The notes: generated by a model from the sequence alone, not told the origin. A stretch of DNA of 64,000 bases from Vibrio japonicus (GCF_024582835.1 NZ_CP102097.1:806001-870000); one strand, 5' to 3'; positions 9,897-18,581 are shown, counted from the first letter of the stretch. Program-made: numbers and translations.

Positions 9897-9915
9897 GATA
9901 ATGATTATCAATTGA
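9897..9915 (-). promoter_or_regulatory. Fur box upstream of TonB receptor gene
   Basis: GATAATGATTATCAATTGA matches about 14 of 19 positions of the Fur consensus and continues into TGATATATGATAATTG, giving overlapping half-sites about 47-80 bp before the receptor start. Iron repression is expected. Confidence 0.7.
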
Positions 9916-10014
9916 TATATGATAATTGTTTTATATGTCTTATGTTTGCACCTGATACCGTGCCGTCGCTTTGGATGTTGGCGTGTGGTGTGATTTTTCT
10001 ATCAAACAGGTTAG

Positions 10015-10899
10015 CTAAAACCGGCTTCGAAACGCGCTTGGGGTCATCTCTTTGACGGCTTTGAACTGGCGATTGAAGTTGGAAAGGTTATGAAATCCTG
10101 TTTTTTCCGCGACAAGCGCAATGGGTAGTGAAGTGCTAGCCAGTAATTCACAGGCTTTGCCGATTCGAAACTGTTTTACGTGGTCAGAAAAGCTCATCCC
10201 ATAGTGCTTTTCAAACAGTCGATACGCGGAGCTTTCACTGATGTGTAAGGCTTTACACAGGTCAGATATCTTTATTGATGCGCTGTAGTTCTCCTCAATA
10301 AATCGGGTGGCACGTTCTACTTTTTTGTATGCATCTTTGTCTTCGGAAAGTTGTTTGAGTCGGTAAGGGGAAGAGGAGAGGCGTAAGTACTCGCTATCAT
10401 TGGAAAGAAGCAGTAGCACCTCAATGACGCGAATTGCCTGATATTGCCTCTCAACGCTGTCTATTCCTGCCAACAATTCCGCGATCTTTTGTGAAGTGTC
10501 AGCGCTGAATTTTACGCCATAAGCCGCCTGTTCTAATAAGCGTTTAATGTTACGTGCTTCTGGAATCGTGGCTTGCAGTTTCTCAATCCACGACTGTTTA
10601 AACCAGACGATTACTGAACGGTGGACTTTATCTTCGCTGCCCAGAAGCTGTCCGGTCAGCATGTGGGGCAATCCAGGGCCATAGAGTAACGCGGTGTTAT
10701 GGTGGATTTCACCGATGGCATCACCCGCTAGATAACTGCCGTTAAACACGCCATGCGGATCCTGATAAAGCACCAATTCGTACTCATTGTGATAGTGCCA
10801 AGGACATGAAAACTCTTCTTTATGCACTCGACAATGGTATGCATGTACCGTCCAGTCATTGTTGGTGGCGTTAAGGACGTTTTCAATAAATGGTTTCAT
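10015..10899 (-). CDS. AraC-family transcriptional regulator with N-terminal cupin-like sensor
   Basis: 294 residues. The N-terminal half has a cupin-type His pattern (CPWHYHNEYELVLY near residue 33) likely to bind a small ligand; the C-terminal about 100 residues contain two helix-turn-helix units: ISDLCKALHISESSAYRLFEKHYG and IALVAEKTGFHNLSNFNRQFKAVKEMTPSAFR. Good ribosome site GGGAGC before ATG 10899. It is divergent from a SetA-like sugar exporter with a 175-bp shared gap, which makes that exporter its most likely target. The downstream receptor gene has its own Fur-controlled promoter, though read-through cannot be excluded. Confidence 0.85.
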   Translation of the reverse strand: MKPFIENVLNATNNDWTVHAYHCRVHKEEFSCPWHYHNEYELVLYQDPHGVFNGSYLAGDAIGEIHHNTALLYGPGLPHMLTGQLLGSEDKVHRSVIVWFKQSWIEKLQATIPEARNIKRLLEQAAYGVKFSADTSQKIAELLAGIDSVERQYQAIRVIEVLLLLSNDSEYLRLSSSPYRLKQLSEDKDAYKKVERATRFIEENYSASIKISDLCKALHISESSAYRLFEKHYGMSFSDHVKQFRIGKACELLASTSLPIALVAEKTGFHNLSNFNRQFKAVKEMTPSAFRSRF

Positions 10900-11074
10900 G
10901 GACGTTGCTCCCGACTTTCCGCTTAGGCTAGCTCAACTGTTTCTCTGCTGTCAAAGTAACTCATTATTTTGAATGATTAGTATTGGAGGTGGGTCGAATA
11001 CTATCAATAGCGCTTCAGATATTTGAGTAGACTGTGCGGGTGTACAAAGTGGTCATTTGATTAGAGGAGTCTAA

Positions 11075-12295
11075 ATGTTCAAAGACAAAACCGCTTTATT
11101 GTTTGTGCTTACTGCGTTCGTGACAGGTTTATGCGGTGCATTTTTCTATCCCTTGTCTAGCTTATACATTGTTGAGGAGCTAGGTGCAGCTCCTATGATG
11201 CTCAGTGTCTATATGATTATGGCGATTGTCAGCTCTGTGATTGTGTCGCAGTTAATTGCAAGGCAATCGGATCGTAACTGGCAGCGAAAAACGATTTTGG
11301 TGGTTTCGCTCAGCTGTTATCTGGTGACGGTTGTGAGCTTTATTTTTGTGCGTGATTACTGGGTCGCAGTGGCGATAGCAACGGTGTTTGGTAGTGTCAG
11401 TGGCGCGTCGTTTGGTCAGCTGTTTGCTTTGGGACGCGAGTATGGTGACCGCTATGTAAAAGACAGTACGACTTTTCTCTCCACGATGCGTGCGGGCATT
11501 GCTATTGCGTGGGTGTTTGGCCCTCCAGCGGCCTTTATGTTGAAGGCGAGTTACGGTTTCAGCGCCACGTTTGGTGTGTCTGCTGCGGTGGTCAGTTTGG
11601 CAATTTTAGTCATTATTAAGTACTTACCATCCAGCGTTGTCGCGAAAGAAAAGAAAGAAAAGAAAGAAGAGAAAATCCACCAGCCGATACTAGCGTCGGG
11701 TGGAGCACGTCCTATGATCGTTCTTTACTGTTTGATCGTGGTATGCACCTTTGCGGCGAACAACTTGTACATTACCAGTATGCCTCTTTACTTGTCTCAG
11801 GAGTTGAAAGTCGATCCAAGTTGGTTGGGTCTACTGTTTGGGGCGGCGGCGGCGTGTGAAATTCCGGTAATGCTGAGTGCGGGTAAGATGGCTGAAAAGT
11901 TCGGTGCAATTAAGGTCATGACGTTAGGTGTCGCGATTGGTTGTGTGTTCTATCTAGTGATGATATTGAACACCTCATTCTCAGTGATGCTAGCGGCGCA
12001 GTTGTTAAACGGCTTTTACATTGGCGTATGCGCGACACTCGGCATGGTGGTGTTGCAAGATATGATGCGCGATCGCTTGGGCACAGCGTCAACCTTGTTC
12101 TCTAGTATGATGAACATGGCCATGCTGGTGGCGAGCCTATCGGTCGGTTTTGTTGGTGAGTTGCTCAACTATTACAGTACCTTGTATGTGAGCTTTGTTT
12201 CATCACTTATTGCGCTGGCGCTGTTGGTACTATTCTCTGTCAAAAGTAGTCAAGCACTGACTAAGCCACTTGAAGCGAGTTCAACGGCCTCTTAA
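11075..12295 (+). CDS. SetA-family sugar efflux MFS transporter
   Basis: 406 residues with about 12 membrane helices. The segment GQLFALGREYGDRY followed by FLSTMRAGIAIAWVFGPPAAFML is closely similar in layout to the E. coli SetA/SetB signature (QLFALAREYAD then SVMRAQLSLAWVIGPPLAFML), which supports sugar or sugar-analogue efflux. An unusually Lys/Glu-rich cytoplasmic loop (KEKKEKKEEK near residue 192) joins the two halves. AGAGGAG precedes the ATG at a good distance. Divergent from the AraC-type gene, which probably regulates it. The substrate is not determinable here. Confidence 0.82.
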   Translation: MFKDKTALLFVLTAFVTGLCGAFFYPLSSLYIVEELGAAPMMLSVYMIMAIVSSVIVSQLIARQSDRNWQRKTILVVSLSCYLVTVVSFIFVRDYWVAVAIATVFGSVSGASFGQLFALGREYGDRYVKDSTTFLSTMRAGIAIAWVFGPPAAFMLKASYGFSATFGVSAAVVSLAILVIIKYLPSSVVAKEKKEKKEEKIHQPILASGGARPMIVLYCLIVVCTFAANNLYITSMPLYLSQELKVDPSWLGLLFGAAAACEIPVMLSAGKMAEKFGAIKVMTLGVAIGCVFYLVMILNTSFSVMLAAQLLNGFYIGVCATLGMVVLQDMMRDRLGTASTLFSSMMNMAMLVASLSVGFVGELLNYYSTLYVSFVSSLIALALLVLFSVKSSQALTKPLEASSTAS

Positions 12296-12343
12296 TTTGG
12301 GCCAGCAGCGACCTCACTTTAAGTGAAAACAGAGACTCAAAAT

Positions 12344-12377
12344 AAAAGGCAGCAATACATTCATTGCTGCCTTTTTT
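12344..12377 (+). terminator. Terminator after SetA-like gene
   Basis: AAAGGCAGCAAT and ATTGCTGCCTTT form a 12-bp stem with a 6-nt loop, followed by a T-run. It may also serve the convergent ribB. Confidence 0.85.
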
Positions 12378-12426
12378 TGATCGTTTTATCGCTGTAACGG
12401 TCTCTGCTTTTGGCCCGTTTCTTTGA

Positions 12427-13083
12427 TTACGCGAGCTTCAGATCGAACTGCTTGCGGTATGCAACCATATCTTCAATGGTTAACACCGGCATGTTGTGCA
12501 GCTTGCCAAAGGCAACGATCTCTGGCGTTTTGCTCATAGAGCCGTCTGGGTTGGTCAGTTCACACAATACGCCAGCAGGTTGTAGGCCTGCCATTTGCAT
12601 TAGATCGACGGTTCCTTCTGTGTGACCACGACGGGTCATCACTCCACCTTTGCGCGCACGCAGTGGGAATACGTGCCCAGGGCGTGCAAGGTCTGTTGGT
12701 TGTGCAGTTGGGTTGGCTGCGGTTTTAATCGTCGTCACGCGGTCTTGAGCGGACACACCCGTTGTTACACCGACTTTCGCTTCGATAGAGACTGTAAATG
12801 CGGTTTGGTTCGCGCTGTTGTTCTCTACTACCATAGGCGGCAGTTCGAGTTTGTCAGCTTGTTCACCAGTCAAACACAAGCACACGATACCGCTGCATTC
12901 GCGGATCATCAACGCCATTTGCGCAGTGGTGAGGTGCTCTACTGAATAGATAATATCGCCTTCGTTCTCACGATCTTCATCGTCAAGAAGCAGAACGCCA
13001 CGGCCTTCTTTCAGTGCGATAAGTGCGTTTTCAACGCGAGTAATTGGGTCGCCAAATTCGGCAAGTAGTGATGACTGATTCAT
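12427..13083 (-). CDS. ribB: 3,4-dihydroxy-2-butanone-4-phosphate synthase
   Basis: 218 residues, monofunctional RibB that converts ribulose 5-phosphate to 3,4-dihydroxy-2-butanone 4-phosphate plus formate in riboflavin synthesis. The catalytic acidic loop [13 protein letters not shown] lies near residue 34-46 and [11 protein letters not shown] near 135-145 holds substrate-binding residues. The length is that of a stand-alone RibB; there is no GTP cyclohydrolase II domain. The gene lies alone with an FMN riboswitch in its long leader, so expression falls when FMN is abundant. Confidence 0.95.
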   Translation of the reverse strand: MNQSSLLAEFGDPITRVENALIALKEGRGVLLLDDEDRENEGDIIYSVEHLTTAQMALMIRECSGIVCLCLTGEQADKLELPPMVVENNSANQTAFTVSIEAKVGVTTGVSAQDRVTTIKTAANPTAQPTDLARPGHVFPLRARKGGVMTRRGHTEGTVDLMQMAGLQPAGVLCELTNPDGSMSKTPEIVAFGKLHNMPVLTIEDMVAYRKQFDLKLA

Positions 13084-13298
13084 GGTTACTCCTAAATATC
13101 ACCAGAATCAGGGCAGACATGAGCACTGAAGAGCGAGAACAATTGCTGGGCTTGGCAGAATGTATGCAGAGCGCACAAAGCATGTCTACACGGCATTAAT
13201 AAGCTCGCTTGCAATCTTTCGCGATACTTCAGTCAAAACGAAATTCACCATGCACTGAGATCGACTGATTCTCAAGACGCTGGTGTTTTTTCATTCTC

Positions 13299-13426
13299 TC
13301 TCATCCGGACTGTAACCGTCGGCTCTGGCTTTTCACCAGATCTGCTGACCTCGACGAATCGAGCGCTCGCGGGCTCACCTAAGTAGGCATACCGCCGGTG
13401 GGGAGTTTCGCCCCGCCCTGAGAATA
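13299..13426 (-). ncRNA. FMN riboswitch (RFN element) in ribB leader
   Basis: Read on the minus strand, the region has all the conserved pieces of the RFN element in order: GGGCGGGGCGAAACTCCCC, ACCGGCGGTA, AGCCCGCGAGC, a variable arm, CAGATCTGGTGAAA and finally GACGGTTACAGTCCGGAT. It sits 215 nt upstream of ribB on the same strand. It would bind flavin mononucleotide and shut down ribB; the expression platform lies in the 13084-13298 stretch. Confidence 0.96.
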
Positions 13427-13589
13427 AACTAAACGTTTGCTAAGTAGCGCTTGGATTCTATCTCTTCTGATAATAAAAGCAATAAGGAGCGATTAGGGTT
13501 GATGTATCAAGCGCGCTTTAGAGTGGCAAAAAGAGGTGGTGGATGTTTTGTGCCGAAGGATAGGATGGAGTGTGTTGATAGGAGGAATA

Positions 13590-13609
13590 GCAAGGGCAGA
13601 AGCCCTTGC
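13590..13609 (-). terminator. Hairpin after DUF4870-like gene
   Basis: Perfect 8-bp arms GCAAGGGC and GCCCTTGC with a 4-nt loop, just past the stop of the minus-strand gene; only a weak pyrimidine tail. Confidence 0.5.
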
Positions 13610-13620
13610 CATTATATCTA

Positions 13621-13980
13621 TTAGTTGTAGCTTTTGTCTGAAGTGATACGAGCCAAACCTTTTACTACTTTCCACAGCGTGTAGATGAAGGCGACAAGAA
13701 TCAGAACGTATCCGATAACAAATACAGCCGTTAGGCCGCCAACAATACTTAGTACAAGTGAAACGAAGAAGGTTTTAGTAATGTTGTCGTAGTGATCAGC
13801 GAAGATAGTGTTTTGCGCGTCAGACTTTTTCACAATCCCCCAAATACCACCCATTAGGAAACCAATACCAGTAAAGAAACCCAGTAGCATTAGCGCGTAA
13901 GCAATGATTGCATGCGTTTTGGCATTTTTGTCAGCTTCGCTCAGTTGACCTTGAGATTGGATTGTTTGAGTGTCACTCAT
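13621..13980 (-). CDS. Small DUF4870-like inner-membrane protein
   Basis: 119 residues from ATG 13980, preferred over an upstream GTG because AGGGACA lies at ribosome-site distance and the upstream extension is basic and unlike the family. A hydrophilic N-terminal 20 residues are followed by three predicted membrane helices (about 25-48, 70-92, 95-112). The segment GIWGIVKKSDAQNTIFADHYDN resembles the polar loop after helix 1 of DUF4870 proteins. Function unknown. It appears monocistronic. Confidence 0.7.
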   Translation of the reverse strand: MSDTQTIQSQGQLSEADKNAKTHAIIAYALMLLGFFTGIGFLMGGIWGIVKKSDAQNTIFADHYDNITKTFFVSLVLSIVGGLTAVFVIGYVLILVAFIYTLWKVVKGLARITSDKSYN

Positions 13981-14527
13981 TTTATTGTCCCTATTTTTTG
14001 TAATGACGCATATAGATATACGCCTAGCCAATGCATTATATGCAACGAGATTATATTCATTCAGTGTTAATCAGGCAACGATTAGCGATAGATTACTTTT
14101 TATTTAACCTTCAATTAACAATATAAATAAGCTAAAGATACAAATAAAAATAGAAAGGATAAATATTAGACAATGATTTGGTTAAATAATTAACAGAGTA
14201 AAAATTCTATATATAAATGGTAGAATCCTTGGGGGAAACTTATCTATTTATTGATTGCTGGTAATGATAGCGGCGGGATAAGTGCGACTCTTATGATTCT
14301 GGTCAAATAAGCTTCAATTTCGAGATGTTATCCCATATTTTTTATTCTGTTATTGATAATTATATTTTTATTAATATTGAAATTGGTGACTTAATTCAAC
14401 TTAATAGACAAAAGAAATAAAGTGAATAGGAATAGTAAAGTGATCGTATCATCACTTTTGTATACTCCCGAAAAATTCACCTCGAATATTAAAACAGTAA
14501 AACGAAATCCCGAGAAAGGAGCAATTA
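13981..14527. other. AT-rich intergenic region with no gene seen
   Basis: About 550 bases between divergent genes. It is markedly AT-rich from about 14040 to 14500 and holds no credible reading frame. It presumably contains the promoters of both flanking genes and an AT-rich tract suited to H-NS-type binding; nothing more specific was recognised. Confidence 0.6.
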
Positions 14528-14875
14528 ATGAATTTTACTAAATTAGCGTCAGTAGTGGCATTGGCAGGTGCTTTGGTCGGTTGTGGCGATCACGGTTATG
14601 AAGGCGAATATCAAGCAAAAGCCGGTTCTTCTAACGAATTCATGAACGCATTTGCAGGCTCTGTAGGTTCACAAAGTTTGGTTATTGGCTCTGATTACAT
14701 CGAATCTGAAGGGGAGCGCCAAGAATTTGAAGAAATCTTTGTCCGCGAATCTGGAGCAGATAAGTACCTAGTGTTCAAAGATGAAGGGTCGGAAGAAGCC
14801 TGGAGAATCCTTGATGAAAATACGCTAATGCAAGGCAACGGCTTAATGAACATCAAACTTGTTCGCGTAAATTAA
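14528..14875 (+). CDS. Small predicted lipoprotein of unknown function
   Basis: 115 residues. The N-terminus is a lipoprotein signal: basic MNFTK, hydrophobic stretch, then lipobox LVGC with Cys at 19. The residue after Cys is Gly then Asp, and Asp at +3 does not give the classical inner-membrane Asp+2 signal, so outer-membrane sorting is likely. The mature part is acidic (many Glu/Asp) and probably beta-rich. AGAAAGGAG precedes the ATG. It has its own terminator and a long AT-rich upstream region, so it is a stand-alone gene. I do not recognise a named family. Confidence 0.75.
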   Translation: MNFTKLASVVALAGALVGCGDHGYEGEYQAKAGSSNEFMNAFAGSVGSQSLVIGSDYIESEGERQEFEEIFVRESGADKYLVFKDEGSEEAWRILDENTLMQGNGLMNIKLVRVN

Positions 14876-14884
14876 TCAGATTGT

Positions 14885-14920
14885 ACAACACCCAGAACAT
14901 CGTTTTGGGTGTTGTTTTTT
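14885..14920 (+). terminator. Terminator after small lipoprotein gene
   Basis: ACAACACCCA pairs with TGGGTGTTGT, extended by AAC/GTT, followed by a run of T. Strong Rho-independent signal. Confidence 0.88.
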
Positions 14921-15113
14921 TATACTCGTCAGCGTGATGTTGATCAACAAATTGGTAGGCACAGTCATCGAGTGAATGACGAAGCTCAAACAATCGAACT
15001 TCCGCAAAAATAGCTGGCTAGAAAGCATAGACTTCACGACTTTTTATCAGGCAAAGTGGTTGGGCAGGAAATAAAGACTCAATCAAAAAAAATCCTGGCA
15101 AGGAGTGCGAAAG

Positions 15114-15563
15114 ATGGAAGTAAGAAAAGCGGATTTAAGTGATCTACCCGATTTAATTGAATTTACTGTAGAGGAAGCGCGTGAAGCCGAAGATGTCGTC
15201 AAGGTTCCAGAGACGCTGGAACGAGGCATTAGCGCCGCGTTAAATGACAGCTCAATCGCGACCTATTGGGTTCTGGTGGACGAAAATGATTGCCCATGTG
15301 GGAACGTATCTGCGGTGCAAGAGTGGAGCGATTGGAACGCGGGTTATTACTGGTGGATTCAAAGCATGTACATCAAGCCTGAGTTTCGCGGACAAGGGTT
15401 GATGGCGAAACTCATTAACGCCGTAGAAGAAGAAATGAGTCGTCAAGGTGGCCTTGAGCTTAGAATCTATGTGCACAAGAATAACGCTATCGCTAAACGA
15501 GCCTACGAAAAAATCGGTTTCAATGATTCAAACTACAAAATGATGTCACTGCCAGTGAGCTAG
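15114..15563 (+). CDS. GNAT-family N-acetyltransferase
   Basis: 149 residues from ATG 15114, picked because AGGAG ends 8 nt before it; a GTG 9 nt upstream lies inside that ribosome site. GNAT fold: MEVRKADLSDLPDLIEFT at the start, acetyl-CoA loop FRGQGLMAKLI near residue 93-103 (R/Q-x-x-G-x-G/A form) and the C-terminal NAIAKRAYEKIGF typical of the family. Acceptor unknown; it could act on a small molecule or a protein N-terminus. No operon partner. Confidence 0.85.
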   Translation: MEVRKADLSDLPDLIEFTVEEAREAEDVVKVPETLERGISAALNDSSIATYWVLVDENDCPCGNVSAVQEWSDWNAGYYWWIQSMYIKPEFRGQGLMAKLINAVEEEMSRQGGLELRIYVHKNNAIAKRAYEKIGFNDSNYKMMSLPVS

Positions 15564-15714
15564 TCTGTCCTGAACCGCTCAGCGCGCCGTGCGTGCTGAG
15601 TGAAATGACGGTGTTCCATCTATTGAGAGCAGTCAGCTTGATTATTGTGGTTGTTGTGGAGGCGTTGTTCTTTCTCGATACATAGTACATAGAGATATGT
15701 GAAGGAGTCGTGAT

Positions 15715-16089
15715 ATGGAAATCAAACCAATACATAGAGCAAGTTGTCATTGTGGCGCGGTCGTGCTTGAACTAACCATGCCAAATGGTCTTGAAGACCC
15801 AAGGCGCTGCACTTGTTCAATGTGTCGTAAACGGGGCGCGATAGCGGCATCAGTATTACTCGAAAATCTACGTGTTGTTCAGGGCGAAGATAACCTGACG
15901 CTTTATCAATTCAACACCATGACCGCTAAACATTATTTTTGTAAAACCTGCGGTATTTACACCCATCACCAACGCCGTTCTAATCCGCATCAGTTTGCAA
16001 TCAACGTCGCGTGCTTGGAAGGTGTTAATCCCTATGAGTTAGAGCCTGTGAGGATCGCAGATGGTATCGCTCACCCCTCTGACAAGTGA
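15715..16089 (+). CDS. GFA/CENP-V domain zinc protein
   Basis: 124 residues, single GFA (glutathione-dependent formaldehyde-activating type) fold. Zinc-binding cysteines are visible as CHCG (near 13), CTCSMC (near 34) and CKTCG (near 81). Members are often annotated as formaldehyde-glutathione synthases, but most have no proven activity, so the enzyme name should not be assumed. GAAGGAG precedes the ATG. A second GFA paralogue is encoded 1.4 kb downstream. Confidence 0.82.
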   Translation: MEIKPIHRASCHCGAVVLELTMPNGLEDPRRCTCSMCRKRGAIAASVLLENLRVVQGEDNLTLYQFNTMTAKHYFCKTCGIYTHHQRRSNPHQFAINVACLEGVNPYELEPVRIADGIAHPSDK

Positions 16090-16158
16090 ACGGTGTAAAC
16101 CATGCCATATGGAAAGCTCATGAATGCTTCGAGTATCTAGAGGCTGAGTTACTGTCGA

Positions 16159-16725
16159 TTAATCCACAGCCTCATTTTGTAGAAGCGTATTTAACACCTG
16201 AATGCTCTTCTCACAGGCTTCTCTCCCTGATCCCGTCATATATGCCGTTGTAATAGCCCCTTCTTTTAACAGACAGATAGCATCGAGTAATAAAGGGTTC
16301 TCGTTGACCATTTGGCGATGGATGATGTCGCGTACTTCTTGTTTGTGTTTCGCGCAATAACGGGAAATCTCACTGTTGAAATCGCTGAACTCCGCAGACG
16401 TATTGATGAAGAAACAGCCTCTAAAATCCCCAAGCTGAGGCTCTGCACTATCAAACCAGCGCTCTAATGCCTGAAACAGCTTATTTATCAGTACTTGATG
16501 GGGGGCTGCACCGGAAATGCTCTCTTCTAACCATCTGCAAAAAATCGTGTGTCTGTGTTCAAGCGTCGCTAAAACCAATGCTTCTTTGCTGTCGAAATGG
16601 ATATAGAGCGTGCGCTTTGCAACCCCCGAGACTTTTAATATTTCGTTGATGCCAATGGAATTTATCCCATGTCTATAAAACAGATCGAGTGCCGTCTCGA
16701 TCAATAGCTGGCGCTTTTTACTCAT
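16159..16725 (-). CDS. TetR-family repressor
   Basis: 188 residues from ATG 16725, which has GGAGGG just upstream; a longer form from 16767 would overlap the operator. The N-terminal helix-turn-helix spans about residues 5-50 (RQLLIETALDLFYRHGINSIG then GVAKRTLYIHFDSKEAL). The C-terminal ligand/dimer domain is TetR_C-like and holds several Cys residues. Divergent from an HPP-family membrane gene with an inverted repeat between them, so it most likely represses that gene and itself. Confidence 0.88.
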   Translation of the reverse strand: MSKKRQLLIETALDLFYRHGINSIGINEILKVSGVAKRTLYIHFDSKEALVLATLEHRHTIFCRWLEESISGAAPHQVLINKLFQALERWFDSAEPQLGDFRGCFFINTSAEFSDFNSEISRYCAKHKQEVRDIIHRQMVNENPLLLDAICLLKEGAITTAYMTGSGREACEKSIQVLNTLLQNEAVD

Positions 16726-16769
16726 AAACCCTCCGCGTTTAAAAACAGTTTGACAAAAGTATACCAATT

Positions 16770-16804
16770 TGTCTACTTTAGATTTTGTAGACAGAGTGGT
16801 CTAC
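16770..16804. promoter_or_regulatory. Putative TetR operator between divergent regulator and HPP gene
   Basis: TGTCTAC (16770-16776) and GTAGACA (16787-16793) form a perfect 7-bp inverted repeat with a 10-nt centre; a third half-site GTCTAC follows at 16799-16804. It occupies the 95-bp gap and would cover both promoters. Confidence 0.7.
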
Positions 16805-16820
16805 TTTTAAGGAGATAAAT

Positions 16821-17267
16821 ATGAATCAACTACTTGTGTCTGTTGTAGCAGGCGTCGGTGCAACAATTGCGATAGGATTACTTTCATTTTTAGAATTTTC
16901 ACTGAGTGAAGTTGCGCTACTTATGGCACCATTTGGCGCAACCGCTGTTTTAGTTTTTGGTGTGCCTGATAGCCCATTAGCCCAACCTAAAAACGTAATA
17001 TTTGGTCATATGATCACGGCAATCATTGGTGTTGCGTTTGCACAATATGTTGGAGTTACACCGCTGACTTTAGCGCTGGCGACAGGTTTAGGGGTGAGTT
17101 TGATGTTGTTGACCAAAACCACGCATCCACCAGCAGGCGCAAACCCGATGCTAATCATGCTAGCTGGCCAAGGATGGAGTTTTATATTCACTCCCGTTTT
17201 GATCGGTGCAGTCCTAATCGTATTGGTTGGAAAAAGCATGCGTCGGTTACAGCAGCAATGGGCTTAA
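16821..17267 (+). CDS. HPP-family integral membrane protein
   Basis: 148 residues with four to five membrane helices and the family motif THPPAGANPM near residues 94-103, from which HPP proteins take their name. An early PFGATAVLVFG and DSPLAQPKNVIFGH segment are also typical. Some plant and cyanobacterial HPP proteins move nitrite, but bacterial members are mostly uncharacterised. AAGGAG precedes the ATG. Expression is probably controlled by the divergent TetR-type repressor through the palindrome in the gap. Confidence 0.85.
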   Translation: MNQLLVSVVAGVGATIAIGLLSFLEFSLSEVALLMAPFGATAVLVFGVPDSPLAQPKNVIFGHMITAIIGVAFAQYVGVTPLTLALATGLGVSLMLLTKTTHPPAGANPMLIMLAGQGWSFIFTPVLIGAVLIVLVGKSMRRLQQQWA

Positions 17268-17501
17268 CTGAATACGACACGGATCTTGTATGGCTTGCTG
17301 GAGAGCGAATGAATTTCCCGTTTCTACCGCGCAGTTTTGGACATTAAGACCGCGGAAGTGGTTGAATCACAACGCTTCTGATTTGTTTAAATAAACAGCG
17401 ATTTATCCTAGCGCACCGTACTTTTAGACGCTATGGTGAGTTAGGAGTGTTTTTGCTTGATTCTGGGTGAACAACGGAGCGATGTCAGCTTGGAGGTTTT
17501 T

Positions 17502-17936
17502 ATGAGTAATCAACATCAAGGTTCGTGTTTGTGTGGCGGTGTTCAATTTGAGCTGACTGGTGAGTTTGATAAGTTCTTTCTTTGCCATTGTCAGCGTTGT
17601 CAAAAAGGAACGGGTTCGGTCCACGCAGCAAACCTGTTTAGCCACCCTCAACAATTCAAGTGGTTAAAAGGTGAGGAGTTAGTCACGACGTACCGACTTC
17701 CCGATACTCGTCATTCAAGAAGTTTTTGCTCGAATTGTGGTTCAGCGGTGCCGACTTACGTTGAGAAATTGGGCTTGGCGGTTGTGCCTGCGGGCTGTTT
17801 AGATACAGAGGTTGATAAGGTGCCCGATGCGCGTATCTATGTGGGGAGTGCGGCAAGTTGGACAAAAAGGTTGGATAACATTCCAAGCTTTGATCAGTTT
17901 ATACCGAGCCCTGATAGCGCAGGAGGAAAAGACTAA
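17502..17936 (+). CDS. GFA/CENP-V domain zinc protein (second copy)
   Basis: 144 residues from ATG 17502, chosen for the ideal TGGAGG site; an upstream frame extension lacks one. Cysteine groups CLCGG, CHCQRC and CSNCGS form the two zinc sites of the GFA fold. It differs substantially from the paralogue at 15715, so this is not a recent duplication. The isochorismatase-like gene starts 45 nt after its stop and may be cotranscribed. Biochemical role not established. Confidence 0.82.
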   Translation: MSNQHQGSCLCGGVQFELTGEFDKFFLCHCQRCQKGTGSVHAANLFSHPQQFKWLKGEELVTTYRLPDTRHSRSFCSNCGSAVPTYVEKLGLAVVPAGCLDTEVDKVPDARIYVGSAASWTKRLDNIPSFDQFIPSPDSAGGKD

Positions 17937-17981
17937 AACACTTCGATTACTCAATTGGCTAGAGACGAACAAGGAAGGTTT

Positions 17982-18521
17982 ATGTTAATTAAAGAAAACA
18001 CTGGGCTTATCGTTGTCGATATTCAAGGAAAGCTCGCTAGGATAGTTCACGACAGCGAAACACTAATAGCAAATAGCGCCAAACTGATTAAAGGTGCTCA
18101 GGTTTTAGGTTTACCCATACTGTGGTTGGAACAAAATTCTGAGAAACTTGGCCCTACGGTTGAAGAGTTGGGTATTTTGCTCGATGAGCAGCAGCCGATA
18201 GAGAAATTCACTTTTAATGGCTGCGCTGAACCCAATTTTATGGAAGCGGTTCGCAGATCCGATGTTCAAACATGGCTGGTGTGTGGCATAGAGACGCACA
18301 TTTGTGTCTACCAAACTGCGATGGGCTTGAAGCATCATGGGTATGGAGTGCAGTTAGTGCAAGATTGTATTTCGTCGCGTACAGCGGAGAATAAGCAACT
18401 TGGGATTACTAAGCTGATCAACAATGGAATTGAGTTAACAGGGCTGGAAATGTGCCTTTATGAGTTGGTCAAAGACTGCCGGGAGACAGAGTTTAGAGAT
18501 GTACTTTCGCTGATTAAGTAA
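17982..18521 (+). CDS. Isochorismatase-like cysteine hydrolase
   Basis: 179 residues from ATG 17982 (AAGGAAGG upstream). Catalytic triad residues of the family are in place: Asp in VVDIQGKL near 12, Lys in IEKFTFNG near 78 and Cys in GIETHICVYQTA near 109. The GIETHICV form is typical of YcaC-like hydrolases rather than true isochorismatases, so a small amide or ester substrate is likelier than isochorismate; no siderophore-synthesis genes lie nearby. Follows the GFA gene closely. Confidence 0.85.
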   Translation: MLIKENTGLIVVDIQGKLARIVHDSETLIANSAKLIKGAQVLGLPILWLEQNSEKLGPTVEELGILLDEQQPIEKFTFNGCAEPNFMEAVRRSDVQTWLVCGIETHICVYQTAMGLKHHGYGVQLVQDCISSRTAENKQLGITKLINNGIELTGLEMCLYELVKDCRETEFRDVLSLIK

Positions 18522-18536
18522 TTGGCCTGAAACTAA

Positions 18537-18563
18537 AAAGCCAGCTCCCATCGAGCTGGCTTT
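18537..18563. terminator. Bidirectional terminator between isochorismatase-like and formate dehydrogenase genes
   Basis: AAAGCCAGCTC and GAGCTGGCTTT form a perfect 11-bp stem with a 5-nt loop in the gap between convergent genes. Confidence 0.88.
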
Positions 18564-18581
18564 GTATTTAGTGACAGAAAA

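Noticed and set aside
13493..13675. 60-codon minus-strand frame across the hairpin after the DUF4870-like gene
   Set aside because: Overlaps the real gene and its terminator; composition is not protein-like and there is no ribosome site.
17268..17501. Searched for an integron attC-like site or a further gene in the gap after the HPP gene
   Set aside because: No attC core or paired hairpin arms and no reading frame with a start signal; ordinary intergenic DNA.
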